The notes under the pieces: generated by a model
What the model saw: the letters and a program-made list of their open reading frames with translations, nothing else
What the model was told of the DNA's origin: nothing
Databases searched by the model: none
Shown: piece after piece, positions 56,503 to 64,000 of the stretch
Position numbering within the stretch: the stretch's first letter is position 1
Layout of the letters: each line of letters opens with the position of its first letter
Assembly (NCBI RefSeq): GCF_021650705.1
Contig: NZ_CP087138.1
Coordinates: forward strand, 3,534,001-3,598,000
From: Pseudomonas sp. KNUC1026
Lineage (GTDB): Bacteria; Pseudomonadota; Gammaproteobacteria; Pseudomonadales; Pseudomonadaceae
Direction: 5' to 3'
DNA: 64,000 bases
Program-made: the position numbers and the translations under genes

Positions 56503-57726
56503 TTAGACTGAATGTTTCTTGTCAGTCGAAGGCAACAGAATCGTCAGAATCCCCAGCAACGGCATGAACGAGCACACCCCGTACACGAACTCGATGCCCT
56601 TCGCATCCGCTACCGAGCCCAGCGCCGCCGCGGCGATGCCGCTGAAGCCGAACATCAGGCCGAAGAACACACCGGCAATCATGCCGACGTTACCCGGCAC
56701 CAGTTCCTGCGCATACACCACGATCGCCGAGAAGGCCGAGGCCAGCACGAAGCCGATGATCACGCTGAGCACGCTGGTCCAGAACAGGTCCACGTAGGGC
56801 AGCGCCAGGGTAAACGGCGCAGCGCCCAGGATCGAGAACCAGATCACCGCCTTGCGCCCGATGCGGTCGCCGATCGGGCCGCCGAAGAAGGTGCCGGCCG
56901 CCACCGCGCCGAGGAACAGGAACAGGTGCAACTGCGAGCTGGCCACCGACAGGTCGAATTTTTCGATCAGGTAGAAGGTGTAGTAACTGGTGATGCTCGA
57001 CATGTAGATGTACTTGGAGAACACCAGCATCGCCAGCACTACCAGCGCCCAGGCCACACGGCGGCGGCTAAGACCGTGGCTGGCCTCGGCGCGTTTCTTG
57101 CCCTTGGCGCTGTTGAGGTGGTTTCGATACCAGAGGCTCAGGCCGTACTGCACGCCGATGGCGAACACCGCGAACAGGCCGAACCAGGCCACGTGGGTTT
57201 GCCCGAACGGGATGATGATCGCCGCCGCCAGCAGCGGCCCGATGGCGGTGCCGGCGTTGCCGCCCACCTGGAAGGTCGACTGCGCCAGGCCGAAGCGCCC
57301 GCCAGAGGCCAGCCGCGCCACGCGGGACGTCTCCGGGTGAAAGGTGGAGGAACCAATGCCGATCAGCGCCGAGGCCAGCAGGATCGTTGGGAAACTGGTG
57401 ACGAACGCGAGCATCACGATGCCCACCAGGGTACAGACCATGCCCGCCGGCAGCAGGAACGGTTTGGGATGGCGGTCGGTATAGAAGCCGATCCAGGGTT
57501 GCAGCAAAGAGGCGGTGACCTGGAAGGTCAGGGTGATCAGGCCCACCTGGGTAAACGTAAGGCCGTAATTGGCCTTGAGCAGCGGGTAGATCGACGGCAG
57601 CACCGACTGGATCAGGTCGTTGATCAGGTGCGCAAGGCCGCAGGAGAGCACGATGCTCATCACCAGCGTCTGGGCGTTGGGCGAGGCGGAAGGCGCCGCG
57701 GGGCTTGCGGCATTGCTGGTGGCCAT
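56503..57726 (-). CDS. MFS exporter, fosmidomycin-resistance (Fsr) family
   Basis: A 407-residue inner-membrane transporter with 12 predicted helices. LAHLINDLIQSVLPSIYPLLK near the N-terminus and GIGSSTFHPETSRVARLASGGRFGLAQSTFQVGGNAG are signatures of the Fsr subgroup, which effluxes fosmidomycin and other compounds. I start at 57726 (MATSNAAS); an ATG at 57771 adds a Leu-rich leader not typical of the family. Natural substrate unknown. Confidence 0.85.
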   Translation of the reverse strand: MATSNAASPAAPSASPNAQTLVMSIVLSCGLAHLINDLIQSVLPSIYPLLKANYGLTFTQVGLITLTFQVTASLLQPWIGFYTDRHPKPFLLPAGMVCTLVGIVMLAFVTSFPTILLASALIGIGSSTFHPETSRVARLASGGRFGLAQSTFQVGGNAGTAIGPLLAAAIIIPFGQTHVAWFGLFAVFAIGVQYGLSLWYRNHLNSAKGKKRAEASHGLSRRRVAWALVVLAMLVFSKYIYMSSITSYYTFYLIEKFDLSVASSQLHLFLFLGAVAAGTFFGGPIGDRIGRKAVIWFSILGAAPFTLALPYVDLFWTSVLSVIIGFVLASAFSAIVVYAQELVPGNVGMIAGVFFGLMFGFSGIAAAALGSVADAKGIEFVYGVCSFMPLLGILTILLPSTDKKHSV

Positions 57727-57820
57727 AGGAAATACCTGAAGAGGAAGTGATGCACGGTTCAGGTGCATCACTGTGCCACTTTGGCGCAGGTAAGGCCAGA
57801 TTGCAGTTACAAGATGTTTC

Positions 57821-59878
57821 TCAAGCCAACTGGAACCGAGCGGTATTTTCGCTCAGGCTGCGGCTGCCCGCACTCAGCTGGTCTGCAGCGCCGTTGACCG
57901 CCCGTGCCCCGTCGAGCAGGCGCATGGCTGCCTGATCAATCTGCTGGATGTTGCCGCTGACCTCATCGGCCGTGGCTGCCTGTTGCTCCACGGCGGTGGC
58001 GATGAGGGTGAGGTTGTCGGTCACATCCTGGACCGCACCGGCAATCTTGCCCAGGCTTTCGCCGAGGCCCGTCACCGCTTCTGCATCCTGCAGCGCCTGG
58101 GCGCAGGCCACTTCCATCAGCTCCACGGCCTGGCGCACCGTACCGCGCAAGCTGTCGACGGTACTGGCGATCTGAGCCGTGGAGGCCTGGGTGCGCTGCG
58201 ACAGGCTGCGGACCTCGTCGGCCACCACGGCGAACCCCCTGCCCTGCTCGCCGGCGCGCGCAGCTTCGATGGCGGCGTTGAGCGCCAGCAGGTTGGTTTG
58301 CCCGGCAATGCCGCCGATCACATCCACCACTGACTGGATCTGCTGGCCCTGCTCGCTTACCCGGCTCAACGCCTGGGCGGTGTCGGCCAGCCGTTGATTG
58401 AGCTGCTGGATGCTGTCGGTGGTGCGCTGGCTGTCGCGGCTGCTGGCCATGGCGATCTGCCGAGTCTGCTGCGCGGTACTGGAGGCTTGCTCGCAGCTTT
58501 GCGCCACACCTTGCGAGGTTGCAGCCAACTGGGTGGCGGCGGTGGCGATCTGGCTGATCTGCTGCTGTTGCTGCTCCACCTCAACCAGCGTGGCGCCGGC
58601 CTGGCTGTTCAGCGCCTGTACCGTGCTGCCCAGCGCCACGGTCTCGCGGTCGACCCCGCCCAGGCTGCCGCGCAACTGCACCACGGCGCTGTTGAGCGCG
58701 GTACTGATGACCGCCAGCTCGTCCTTGCCGCTGACGGGCACCTGCACACACAGGTTGCCGTCGCGCAGGGACTCGGCCAAGGTCGTGATGCCGCGGGCGC
58801 TGTTGCGGATCGATGCTTGCAGGCAAACGAACAGATAAAGCGCCGCCAGCAACAGGACCGCAAAACTGCCCGCCACCGGCATGAACTGCATCACCGCCTG
58901 GCCGTGGTAGAACGCCAGGCGCTGATCGAGCGAGAGCAACGCCTGTTTGCGCAGCGCCGACATTTGTGCCAGCAAGCCATCGATGTTTTTCTCGAAATCC
59001 GCCGCCGCCAGAGTGACCGAGCCACCGAACAACCCATCGTCCAGGCGCTTGAGCTCCTGGTCCAGGCGGTCGGTGCTGGCCTGGTATTGCGTGGTCCAGG
59101 CGCTCATGCCCTCCGGCAGGCGCGCCTTGAGCATGTCGCCGCTCTTTATCAATTGCTCGCGAGCATCGCCCAGGCGGCTGCGCAGGTCGCGCATCTGCAA
59201 ACGGCTTTGCAGGCTGAACTGGCCCGCGACCACCGAAGCTTCACCCACACTGGCCAGGCGGCCCACGCGCTCGATCGCATCCGGCGCCTGATGGGTGCTG
59301 ATCTGCATGAGCAGATAGGTTTCCATCCAAGGGTCGAGGATCAAGCCACTGTCCATGGCCAGTTGCTCACGCAGCAACTGCAGGCTGCCGATGGCGGCAG
59401 TGAATTTCTCATAGCCGTCCGGCCACCAACCTGAGGCGCGAATACCCTCCACGTCCAGGCCTTGGGCAGCCTGCTGTAGCGCTTGGTAACGTTTTGAAGA
59501 CTCAGCACTGGCACCTGAGGCCTTGAGCGTATCTCCCAGTTGCTTGATCGCCTCTGCCAATGGAGCGCTGCCGCCCTGCAGGGCCGCTATCGCCTCCCGG
59601 GCGGCGGGGGTAGGTTCGCGAAGAATGTCGACGGCTTTCCAGCGGGCGGCACGATTGCGCTGCGCAACCAGCAGGTCGTCCACGCGTTCGAGCGCCAGCA
59701 GCTGAACCACGCCGTTTCGCTCACTGGCAATGGCGCCCAGGCGCTGCCGGTAGTCGCTGGCGACCATCCACAGGCTGGCTGCCAAGGGCAACATGAAGAG
59801 CAGGAACAACAGTTGAAACTTGCGAGCAAAACGGAATCGGCCAAGCAGGCCAATCCCCGGTGCCAAAAACGCATTCAT
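57821..59878 (-). CDS. Methyl-accepting chemotaxis protein
   Basis: A 685-residue chemoreceptor. It has a first transmembrane helix near residues 22-42, a long periplasmic sensor (about 45-345) of helical-bundle type, a second helix (about 350-372), then HAMP and signalling domains. The highly conserved hairpin tip is [36 protein letters not shown] (here [16 protein letters not shown]). It ends without the NWETF-like pentapeptide. The ligand is unknown. It is divergent from tRNA-Met. Confidence 0.92.
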   Translation of the reverse strand: MNAFLAPGIGLLGRFRFARKFQLLFLLFMLPLAASLWMVASDYRQRLGAIASERNGVVQLLALERVDDLLVAQRNRAARWKAVDILREPTPAAREAIAALQGGSAPLAEAIKQLGDTLKASGASAESSKRYQALQQAAQGLDVEGIRASGWWPDGYEKFTAAIGSLQLLREQLAMDSGLILDPWMETYLLMQISTHQAPDAIERVGRLASVGEASVVAGQFSLQSRLQMRDLRSRLGDAREQLIKSGDMLKARLPEGMSAWTTQYQASTDRLDQELKRLDDGLFGGSVTLAAADFEKNIDGLLAQMSALRKQALLSLDQRLAFYHGQAVMQFMPVAGSFAVLLLAALYLFVCLQASIRNSARGITTLAESLRDGNLCVQVPVSGKDELAVISTALNSAVVQLRGSLGGVDRETVALGSTVQALNSQAGATLVEVEQQQQQISQIATAATQLAATSQGVAQSCEQASSTAQQTRQIAMASSRDSQRTTDSIQQLNQRLADTAQALSRVSEQGQQIQSVVDVIGGIAGQTNLLALNAAIEAARAGEQGRGFAVVADEVRSLSQRTQASTAQIASTVDSLRGTVRQAVELMEVACAQALQDAEAVTGLGESLGKIAGAVQDVTDNLTLIATAVEQQAATADEVSGNIQQIDQAAMRLLDGARAVNGAADQLSAGSRSLSENTARFQLA

Positions 59879-60057
59879 AGGCCGACTTCTCCACTGGACC
59901 CGCGCCACGGCACGGATCAGGCCATGGCATATTGAAATCACTGCAAGAAGCGAACCGCCGCCCCACCTGCTTATCGGCGGGATCCATAATGGGCGCAGTG
60001 CAGAAGAGAGAATTGGCTAAGCCGTTGATCGGTTGAAGAAATATTTTGCTGCGAGGG

Positions 60058-60086
60058 TTGACACATGCCCAGCCAGCGCGAATAAT
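60058..60086 (+). promoter_or_regulatory. tRNA-Met promoter
   Basis: TTGACA at 60058-60063 and AATAAT at 60081-60086 with a 17-bp spacer. A GC-rich stretch (GCGCGCC) precedes the tRNA, the discriminator type expected of stringently controlled stable RNA promoters. Confidence 0.82.
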
Positions 60087-60097
60087 GCGCGCCACTT

Positions 60098-60174
60098 GGC
60101 TACATAGCTCAGTTGGTTAGAGCATAGCATTCATAATGCTGGGGTCCGGGGTTCAAGTCCCTGTGTAGCCACCA
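60098..60174 (+). tRNA. tRNA-Met (elongator, anticodon CAT)
   Basis: A complete 77-nt cloverleaf: acceptor GGCTACA with TGTAGCC, discriminator A and encoded CCA. The anticodon loop TTCATAA gives CAT. The anticodon stem lacks the three GC pairs of initiator tRNA, so it is elongator Met; an Ile-lysidine tRNA is the less likely alternative. Confidence 0.95.
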
Positions 60175-60187
60175 AACGCTGTAAGGC

Positions 60188-60211
60188 AAAGCCCACCGCA
60201 AGGTGGGCTTT
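60188..60211 (+). terminator. Terminator after tRNA-Met
   Basis: AAAGCCCACC at 60188-60197 pairs exactly with GGTGGGCTTT at 60202-60211 around a GCAA tetraloop. The last T's of the stem run into TGTCG, a compact tRNA terminator. Confidence 0.85.
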
Positions 60212-60286
60212 GTCGTTTCAGGCCGTCACGATTGACGCCTCCCCTGCCCTGCGGCACTTTGGGCTCCTTTTGCCAGGGCCTGCGCC

Positions 60287-60961
60287 ATGCCGCACATTCT
60301 GATCGTCGAAGACGAACCTGCCATCGCCGACACCCTGACCTACGCGCTGCGCGCCGAGGGGTTCGCCTGCACCTGGCTGGGCACGGCAGGCGAGGCGCTG
60401 GCCAGCTTGCGCGAGCGCTCGGCGGACCTTGTGATACTCGACATCGGCCTGCCTGACCTTTCAGGCTTCGAAGCGTGCCGGCAGCTGCGCAGCTTCAGCG
60501 ATGTGCCGGTGCTGTTCCTCACCGCCCGCAACGACGAACTCGACCGCGTGCTGGGGCTTGAGCTCGGCGCCGATGACTACGTCACCAAACCCTTCAGCCC
60601 GCGCGAGGTGTGTGCAAGGGTACGCGCGATCCTCAGGCGCCTGGCGCCGCGCAGCGAGCCGGCAGCGCCCGGCCCGTTCCAGGTGGAACCCGAGCGCGCG
60701 CGGATCCGCTTCCACGGCCAGCCGCTGGCGCTGACGCGCCTTGAATATCGGTTGCTGGAGCACCTGCTCAGCCAGCCCGGCCGAGTGTTCAGCCGCGAGC
60801 AGTTGCTCGATGCCGGCGGGGTCGCCAGTGGCGCCGGCTACGAGCGCAACATCGACAGCCACATCAAGAGCCTGCGCGGCAAGCTGCGTGCAGCAGGGCC
60901 CGGCGAGCCGATCCAGACCCACCGCGGCCTGGGCTACAGCTATGACCCGGAGCACAGCTGA
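60287..60961 (+). CDS. creB: Two-component response regulator CreB
   Basis: A 224-residue OmpR-family regulator. The receiver (residues 1-115) has acidic VEDEP, acceptor Asp in LVILDIGLPDLSGFEA, Thr in FLTARN and Lys in DDYVTKPFSP. The C-terminal winged helix ends with the RGLGYSYD wing. Followed by creC with a TGATG overlap, and by creD, which fixes the assignment. CreBC responds to envelope and PBP4 disturbance in Pseudomonas. Confidence 0.93.
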   Translation: MPHILIVEDEPAIADTLTYALRAEGFACTWLGTAGEALASLRERSADLVILDIGLPDLSGFEACRQLRSFSDVPVLFLTARNDELDRVLGLELGADDYVTKPFSPREVCARVRAILRRLAPRSEPAAPGPFQVEPERARIRFHGQPLALTRLEYRLLEHLLSQPGRVFSREQLLDAGGVASGAGYERNIDSHIKSLRGKLRAAGPGEPIQTHRGLGYSYDPEHS

Positions 60962-62391
60962 TGCCGTTGGGGATACGGATCTTTCTGGTGTACTTCCTGT
61001 TCGTGGGGCTGACCGGCTGGTTCGTGCTCAATGCGGTCACCGATGAAATCCGACCTGGGGTGCGCCAGTCCACCGAGGAAACCCTGGTGGACACCGCCAA
61101 CCTGCTGGCCGAGCTGGTGCGCGACGACGTCAAGGCGGGCACCCTGGCCCAAGGCCACCTGCCGGCAGTGCTCAAGGCGTATGGCCAGCGCCAGCCAGGT
61201 GCCGACATCTGGGGCCTGACCAAGAACAGCGTCAACCACCGCATCTACGTGACCGATGCCCGTGGCATCGTACTGCTCGACTCGCTGGGCCTGGCCACCG
61301 GCCAGGACTATTCGCGCTGGAACGACGTGTACCTCACCCTGCAAGGCCAATACGGCGCCCGCTCGACGCGGGAGAACGCCGACGACCCTGCCAGCTCAGT
61401 GATGTACGTCGGCGCGCCAATCATCGACGGCGGCCAGATCATCGGCGTGGTAACGGTGGCCAAGCCCAATGCCACCGTGCAGCCCTATGTGGAGCGTTCC
61501 GAACAGCGCTTGCGGCGCCTGGGCATCGCGCTGGTGGTGCTGGGGCTGATGGCCGGCGGGCTGCTGGCCTGGTGGATGACCCGCTCGCTGCGCCGGCTCA
61601 GCGCCTATGCGCTGGCCGCCAGTGAAGGCCAGCGCGTCGCGCTGCCACGCTGGCGCACGGGGGGCGAGATGGCGCAACTGGCAGGCGCCGTGGAGCACAT
61701 GCGCACGCAACTGGAAGGCAAGGCCTATGTGGAGCGCTATGTGCTGGCGCTGACCCATGAGCTGAAAAGCCCGCTTGCGGCCATTCGCGGGGCCGCCGAA
61801 TTGCTGCACAGCGACATGCCAGCCGAAGCGCGTACGCGTTTCGTCGAGAACATCGACAGCGAGAGCGCGCGCATCCAGCGCCTGGTGGAGCGCTTGCTGG
61901 ACCTGGCGCAAGTCGAGCAGCGCCAGGCACTGGAGGCGCCTGCGGCGGTGCGGCTGGCGCCATTGGCGCAGCAAGTGGTGCAGGCGCAGGCCGCACGGGT
62001 TCACTCGGCCGGGCTCGTGGTCACGGTGCAGATAGCCGACCACCTGGCAGCCCTGGGCGATGCGTTTCTGTTGAGCCAGGCAGTGGGCAACCTGGTGGAA
62101 AATGCGCTGGCGTTCATGCCCGACGGTGCCAGCCTGCACCTGAGCGCCGAGGCGTTGGCAAACAACCGAATTCGCCTGAACGTATTCAACGAGGGCCCGA
62201 GCATTCCGGATTACGCACTGCCACGCCTGACCGAGCGCTTCTATTCCCTGCCCCGCCCCAGCAGCGGGCGCAAGAGCAGCGGGCTGGGCCTGAGCTTCGT
62301 CGCCGAGGTAATGACCCTGCACAACGGTCAGCTGGTGATCACCAATGCTCCGAACGGCGTGCTGGCGAGTCTCGAACTGCCTGCTGCCTGA
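60961..62391 (+). CDS. creC: Sensor histidine kinase CreC
   Basis: A 476-residue inner-membrane kinase. Transmembrane helices lie near residues 7-25 and 180-205; the periplasmic Cache-like domain contains YVTDARGIVLLDSLG and is followed by HAMP, HisKA LALTHELKSPLAAIRGAAELL and HATPase NLVENALAFMPDG...SSGLGLSFVAEV. It partners CreB. Length normal for the family. Confidence 0.93.
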   Translation: MPLGIRIFLVYFLFVGLTGWFVLNAVTDEIRPGVRQSTEETLVDTANLLAELVRDDVKAGTLAQGHLPAVLKAYGQRQPGADIWGLTKNSVNHRIYVTDARGIVLLDSLGLATGQDYSRWNDVYLTLQGQYGARSTRENADDPASSVMYVGAPIIDGGQIIGVVTVAKPNATVQPYVERSEQRLRRLGIALVVLGLMAGGLLAWWMTRSLRRLSAYALAASEGQRVALPRWRTGGEMAQLAGAVEHMRTQLEGKAYVERYVLALTHELKSPLAAIRGAAELLHSDMPAEARTRFVENIDSESARIQRLVERLLDLAQVEQRQALEAPAAVRLAPLAQQVVQAQAARVHSAGLVVTVQIADHLAALGDAFLLSQAVGNLVENALAFMPDGASLHLSAEALANNRIRLNVFNEGPSIPDYALPRLTERFYSLPRPSSGRKSSGLGLSFVAEVMTLHNGQLVITNAPNGVLASLELPAA

Positions 62392-62394
62392 AAC

Positions 62395-62410
62395 TCCACA
62401 CAAACTCCAC
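62395..62410 (+). promoter_or_regulatory. Candidate CreB-binding tag (cre-tag) before creD
   Basis: TCCAC at 62395-62399 and TCCAC at 62406-62410 are direct repeats separated by 6 bp (ACAAAC). The known cre/blr-tag is TTCAC-N6-TTCAC; each half differs at one position. It lies 73-88 bp upstream of creD, the major CreB target. Confidence 0.6.
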
Positions 62411-62482
62411 ACAGCCACCATCAGCTCCCCACAGGCGCCCAGCACACTGGCCGGCATCCGAACCGGCCAGGAGCCTGATGCC

Positions 62483-63820
62483 ATGAAACACCCGTTAGTG
62501 AGCCGTTTGCTCGCCATCGCCCTATTGATGCTGCTGTTGCTGATTCCGCTGACGATGATCGGCAACCTGGCCAGTGATCGCCAGCAGAGCCGCGACAGCG
62601 CACTGGCCAGCATCGCCAGCAGCGCAAGCGGCAGCCAGCAGGTGGTAGGCCCGTTGCTGATCGTTCCCTATACCCGGCTGATACCCGCGCAGGGCGAGGT
62701 GGCAGCCAAGGAAGAACACGGCCAGCGGGTGCTGCTGCCCACTACTTTCAATGCCGAGGTCAATGCACAAACAGAGCTGCGCTCGCGGGGCATCTACGAT
62801 GCCCGGCTGTTTCATGCGGCGCACACGCTCAGCGCACATTTCGACCTCACGCCCGGCGCTGGCCTTGAGGTAGACCAGGGAGAGTACCGGTTCGGCACGC
62901 CTTATGTGGTCGTGGGCATCAGCGACGTACGCGGTATCGAGAACGACCCGCAGATGACCGTCAACGGAAAACCCGGCGAGCGCTTCGAGCCCGGCGCAGA
63001 GTTGGGTTGGCTGGGCGATGGGATCCATGCCGCGCTGCCTGGCGTGCAAACCGCCGAGGGCGCCAGCCTGGATATCAGCCTGCAATTGAACCTGCAAGGC
63101 ACCGGCCAGTGGCTGATCGCCCCGGTGGGCGACAACAGCCACATCGCACTTCGCGCCGACTGGCCGCACCCGGGGTTCATCGGGCGCTTTTTGCCTGCCC
63201 AGCGCAGCATCACGGCTCAAGGCTTCGAGGCCAGCTGGGCGACCACACGGCTGTCTAGCAACCTGGCCGACACCTTGCGCAGTTGCGTCAAGGGCCACTA
63301 CTGCGCCAGGGTCGATGACAGCAGCCTGGGAGTGGACTTCGTCGACCCGGTGGACAGCTACGCGCAGAACAGCCGCGCGATCAAATACGGGCTGCTGTTC
63401 ATTGGCCTCACGTTCATGGGGTTCTTCCTGTTCGAAGTGCTCAAGAAGGTCGCGGTGCACCCGCTGCAGTACGCGCTGGTGGGCCTGGCCCTGGCGATGT
63501 TCTTCCTGCTGTTGCTGTCGCTGGCCGAACACATCGGCTTCGCCTGGGCGTACGCGGTGTCTGCGCTCGCCTGCATCGGGCTGATCGGTAGCTACGCAAG
63601 CCATGCCCTGCAGGGGCGGCGCAACGGCTGGCTGCTGAGTGCTGCACTGGCGGTGCTGTACGGCGTGCTCTATGTGCTGTTGTCCGCCGAAGACTACGCC
63701 CTGCTGATGGGTGCAGTGCTGGTGTTCGCCATGCTGGGGCTGTTCATGACCCTGACCCGGCGGCTGGACTGGTACAGCGTCAGCCCTCGGCGCGGGGCGG
63801 GAGGTGAGCATGTGCAGTGA
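62483..63820 (+). CDS. creD: Inner-membrane protein CreD
   Basis: A 445-residue membrane protein: one N-terminal helix (residues about 10-30), a large periplasmic beta-rich domain (about 35-300; VVGPLLIVPYTR, GTGQWLIAPVGDNSHIAL, DFVDPVDSYAQNSRAIKYG) and five C-terminal helices. CreD is induced by CreBC and linked to envelope integrity and beta-lactam response; its activity is not known. The ATG at 62483 is chosen because the first helix begins there; the frame extends upstream through the end of creC. Confidence 0.92.
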   Translation: MKHPLVSRLLAIALLMLLLLIPLTMIGNLASDRQQSRDSALASIASSASGSQQVVGPLLIVPYTRLIPAQGEVAAKEEHGQRVLLPTTFNAEVNAQTELRSRGIYDARLFHAAHTLSAHFDLTPGAGLEVDQGEYRFGTPYVVVGISDVRGIENDPQMTVNGKPGERFEPGAELGWLGDGIHAALPGVQTAEGASLDISLQLNLQGTGQWLIAPVGDNSHIALRADWPHPGFIGRFLPAQRSITAQGFEASWATTRLSSNLADTLRSCVKGHYCARVDDSSLGVDFVDPVDSYAQNSRAIKYGLLFIGLTFMGFFLFEVLKKVAVHPLQYALVGLALAMFFLLLLSLAEHIGFAWAYAVSALACIGLIGSYASHALQGRRNGWLLSAALAVLYGVLYVLLSAEDYALLMGAVLVFAMLGLFMTLTRRLDWYSVSPRRGAGGEHVQ

Positions 63821-63917
63821 CGCATTTCGGCTGCGCGAAGAGCGCGAGCTGGCGCGGTTGATCGTGGCGCTGTTCGGGGTGGTGGGGGCCGCGGCAAGAC
63901 CTGCGAAGGCCAGATAG
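63810..63917 (+). CDS. Possible 35-residue small protein overlapping the end of creD
   Basis: ATG at 63810, inside the last codons of creD, opens a 35-codon frame with a helical charged N-terminus (REERELARLI) and a hydrophobic stretch VALFGVVGAAA that could be a membrane segment. AGGTGAG just upstream is a usable ribosome site. Translational coupling to creD is plausible, but no homologue is known to me. Confidence 0.3.
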   Translation: MCSDAFRLREERELARLIVALFGVVGAAARPAKAR

Positions 63918-63985
63918 AGCCGCCGGGAAGCGCGGGGTCGCCGCCCACAGGGGGTGACGCTCGGGCCTCAAGCCGGATGCAACCT

Positions 63986-64000
63986 GTCGCGCGGCGCAGC
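63986..64000. repeat. Start of a third REP-like element, cut by window end
   Basis: GTCGCGCGGC followed by GCAGC at the window edge repeats the opening of the elements at 10738 and 55723. Confidence 0.55.

Noticed and set aside
56503..57750. 412-codon plus-strand frame antisense to the MFS exporter
   Set aside because: Arg/His/Glu-rich shadow frame without domain or start signal.

Overview
The window reads as chromosome from a Pseudomonas of the P. putida group. The basis is high GC, Pseudomonas-style codon use, and gene order I recognise from that group: mqo, PA4642-like gene, hpt, upp, uraA, hemH; the photolyase operon; pagL, murI, moeB, prmC, prfA, hemA; TPR lipoprotein, lolB, ispE, tRNA-Gln, prs, rplY, pth, ychF; and creBCD. 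No rRNA, CRISPR array, insertion sequence or prophage is visible.

Layout. 1-8.7 kb: housekeeping and envelope genes, including hprA, rsmC, a Mn riboswitch with its UPF0016 exporter, an M48 lipoprotein protease, an SRAP protein and a lipoprotein of the YajG family. 8.7-16.3 kb: mqo, purine/pyrimidine salvage, hemH and an epimerase. 16.3-20.9 kb: a light-response operon of LitR/PplR type, with a renalase-like oxidase, a TudS-like DUF523/DUF1722 protein, a MerR photoregulator and a photolyase. 20.9-33.3 kb: two back-to-back core blocks, the minus-strand hemA-murI operon and the plus-strand TPR-lolB-ispE-tRNA-prs-rplY-pth-ychF block. 33.3-35.1 kb: a lower-GC two-gene insertion (ABC-type ATPase plus DUF4276/TOPRIM-like protein) that looks like a phage-defence pair. 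35.3-42.1 kb: a diguanylate cyclase, then a six-gene RsbR-RsbS-RsbT-phosphatase-kinase-hybrid kinase operon, i.e. a stressosome-type switch wired to phosphorelay proteins. 44.8-50.5 kb: a compact six-gene biosynthetic cluster under one strong promoter (secreted cupin, KAS III-like enzyme, stand-alone A-PCP, VOC protein, GNAT, amino-acid N-hydroxylase). I cannot match it to a known product. 50.5-60 kb: UV endonuclease, YdiJ-type D-2-hydroxyacid dehydrogenase with a LysR regulator, a probably inactive PIN toxin with RHH antitoxin, an MFS exporter and a chemoreceptor. 60-64 kb: tRNA-Met and creBCD.

Reading caution. Thirteen genes, several of them essential, are split by a single missing base, and every one of the 14 breaks falls in a short G/C run. 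Each can be rejoined by restoring one G or C. I treat these as sequencing or assembly undercalls and give the rejoined gene spans; any coordinate-based translation will otherwise show false truncations.

Most novel material: the N-hydroxylase/A-PCP/KAS III cluster, the stressosome-two-component operon, and the ATPase-DUF4276 pair. The best regulatory finds are the Mn riboswitch with mutually exclusive hairpins, the direct-repeat operators of the light operon, and a cre-tag-like repeat in front of creD.
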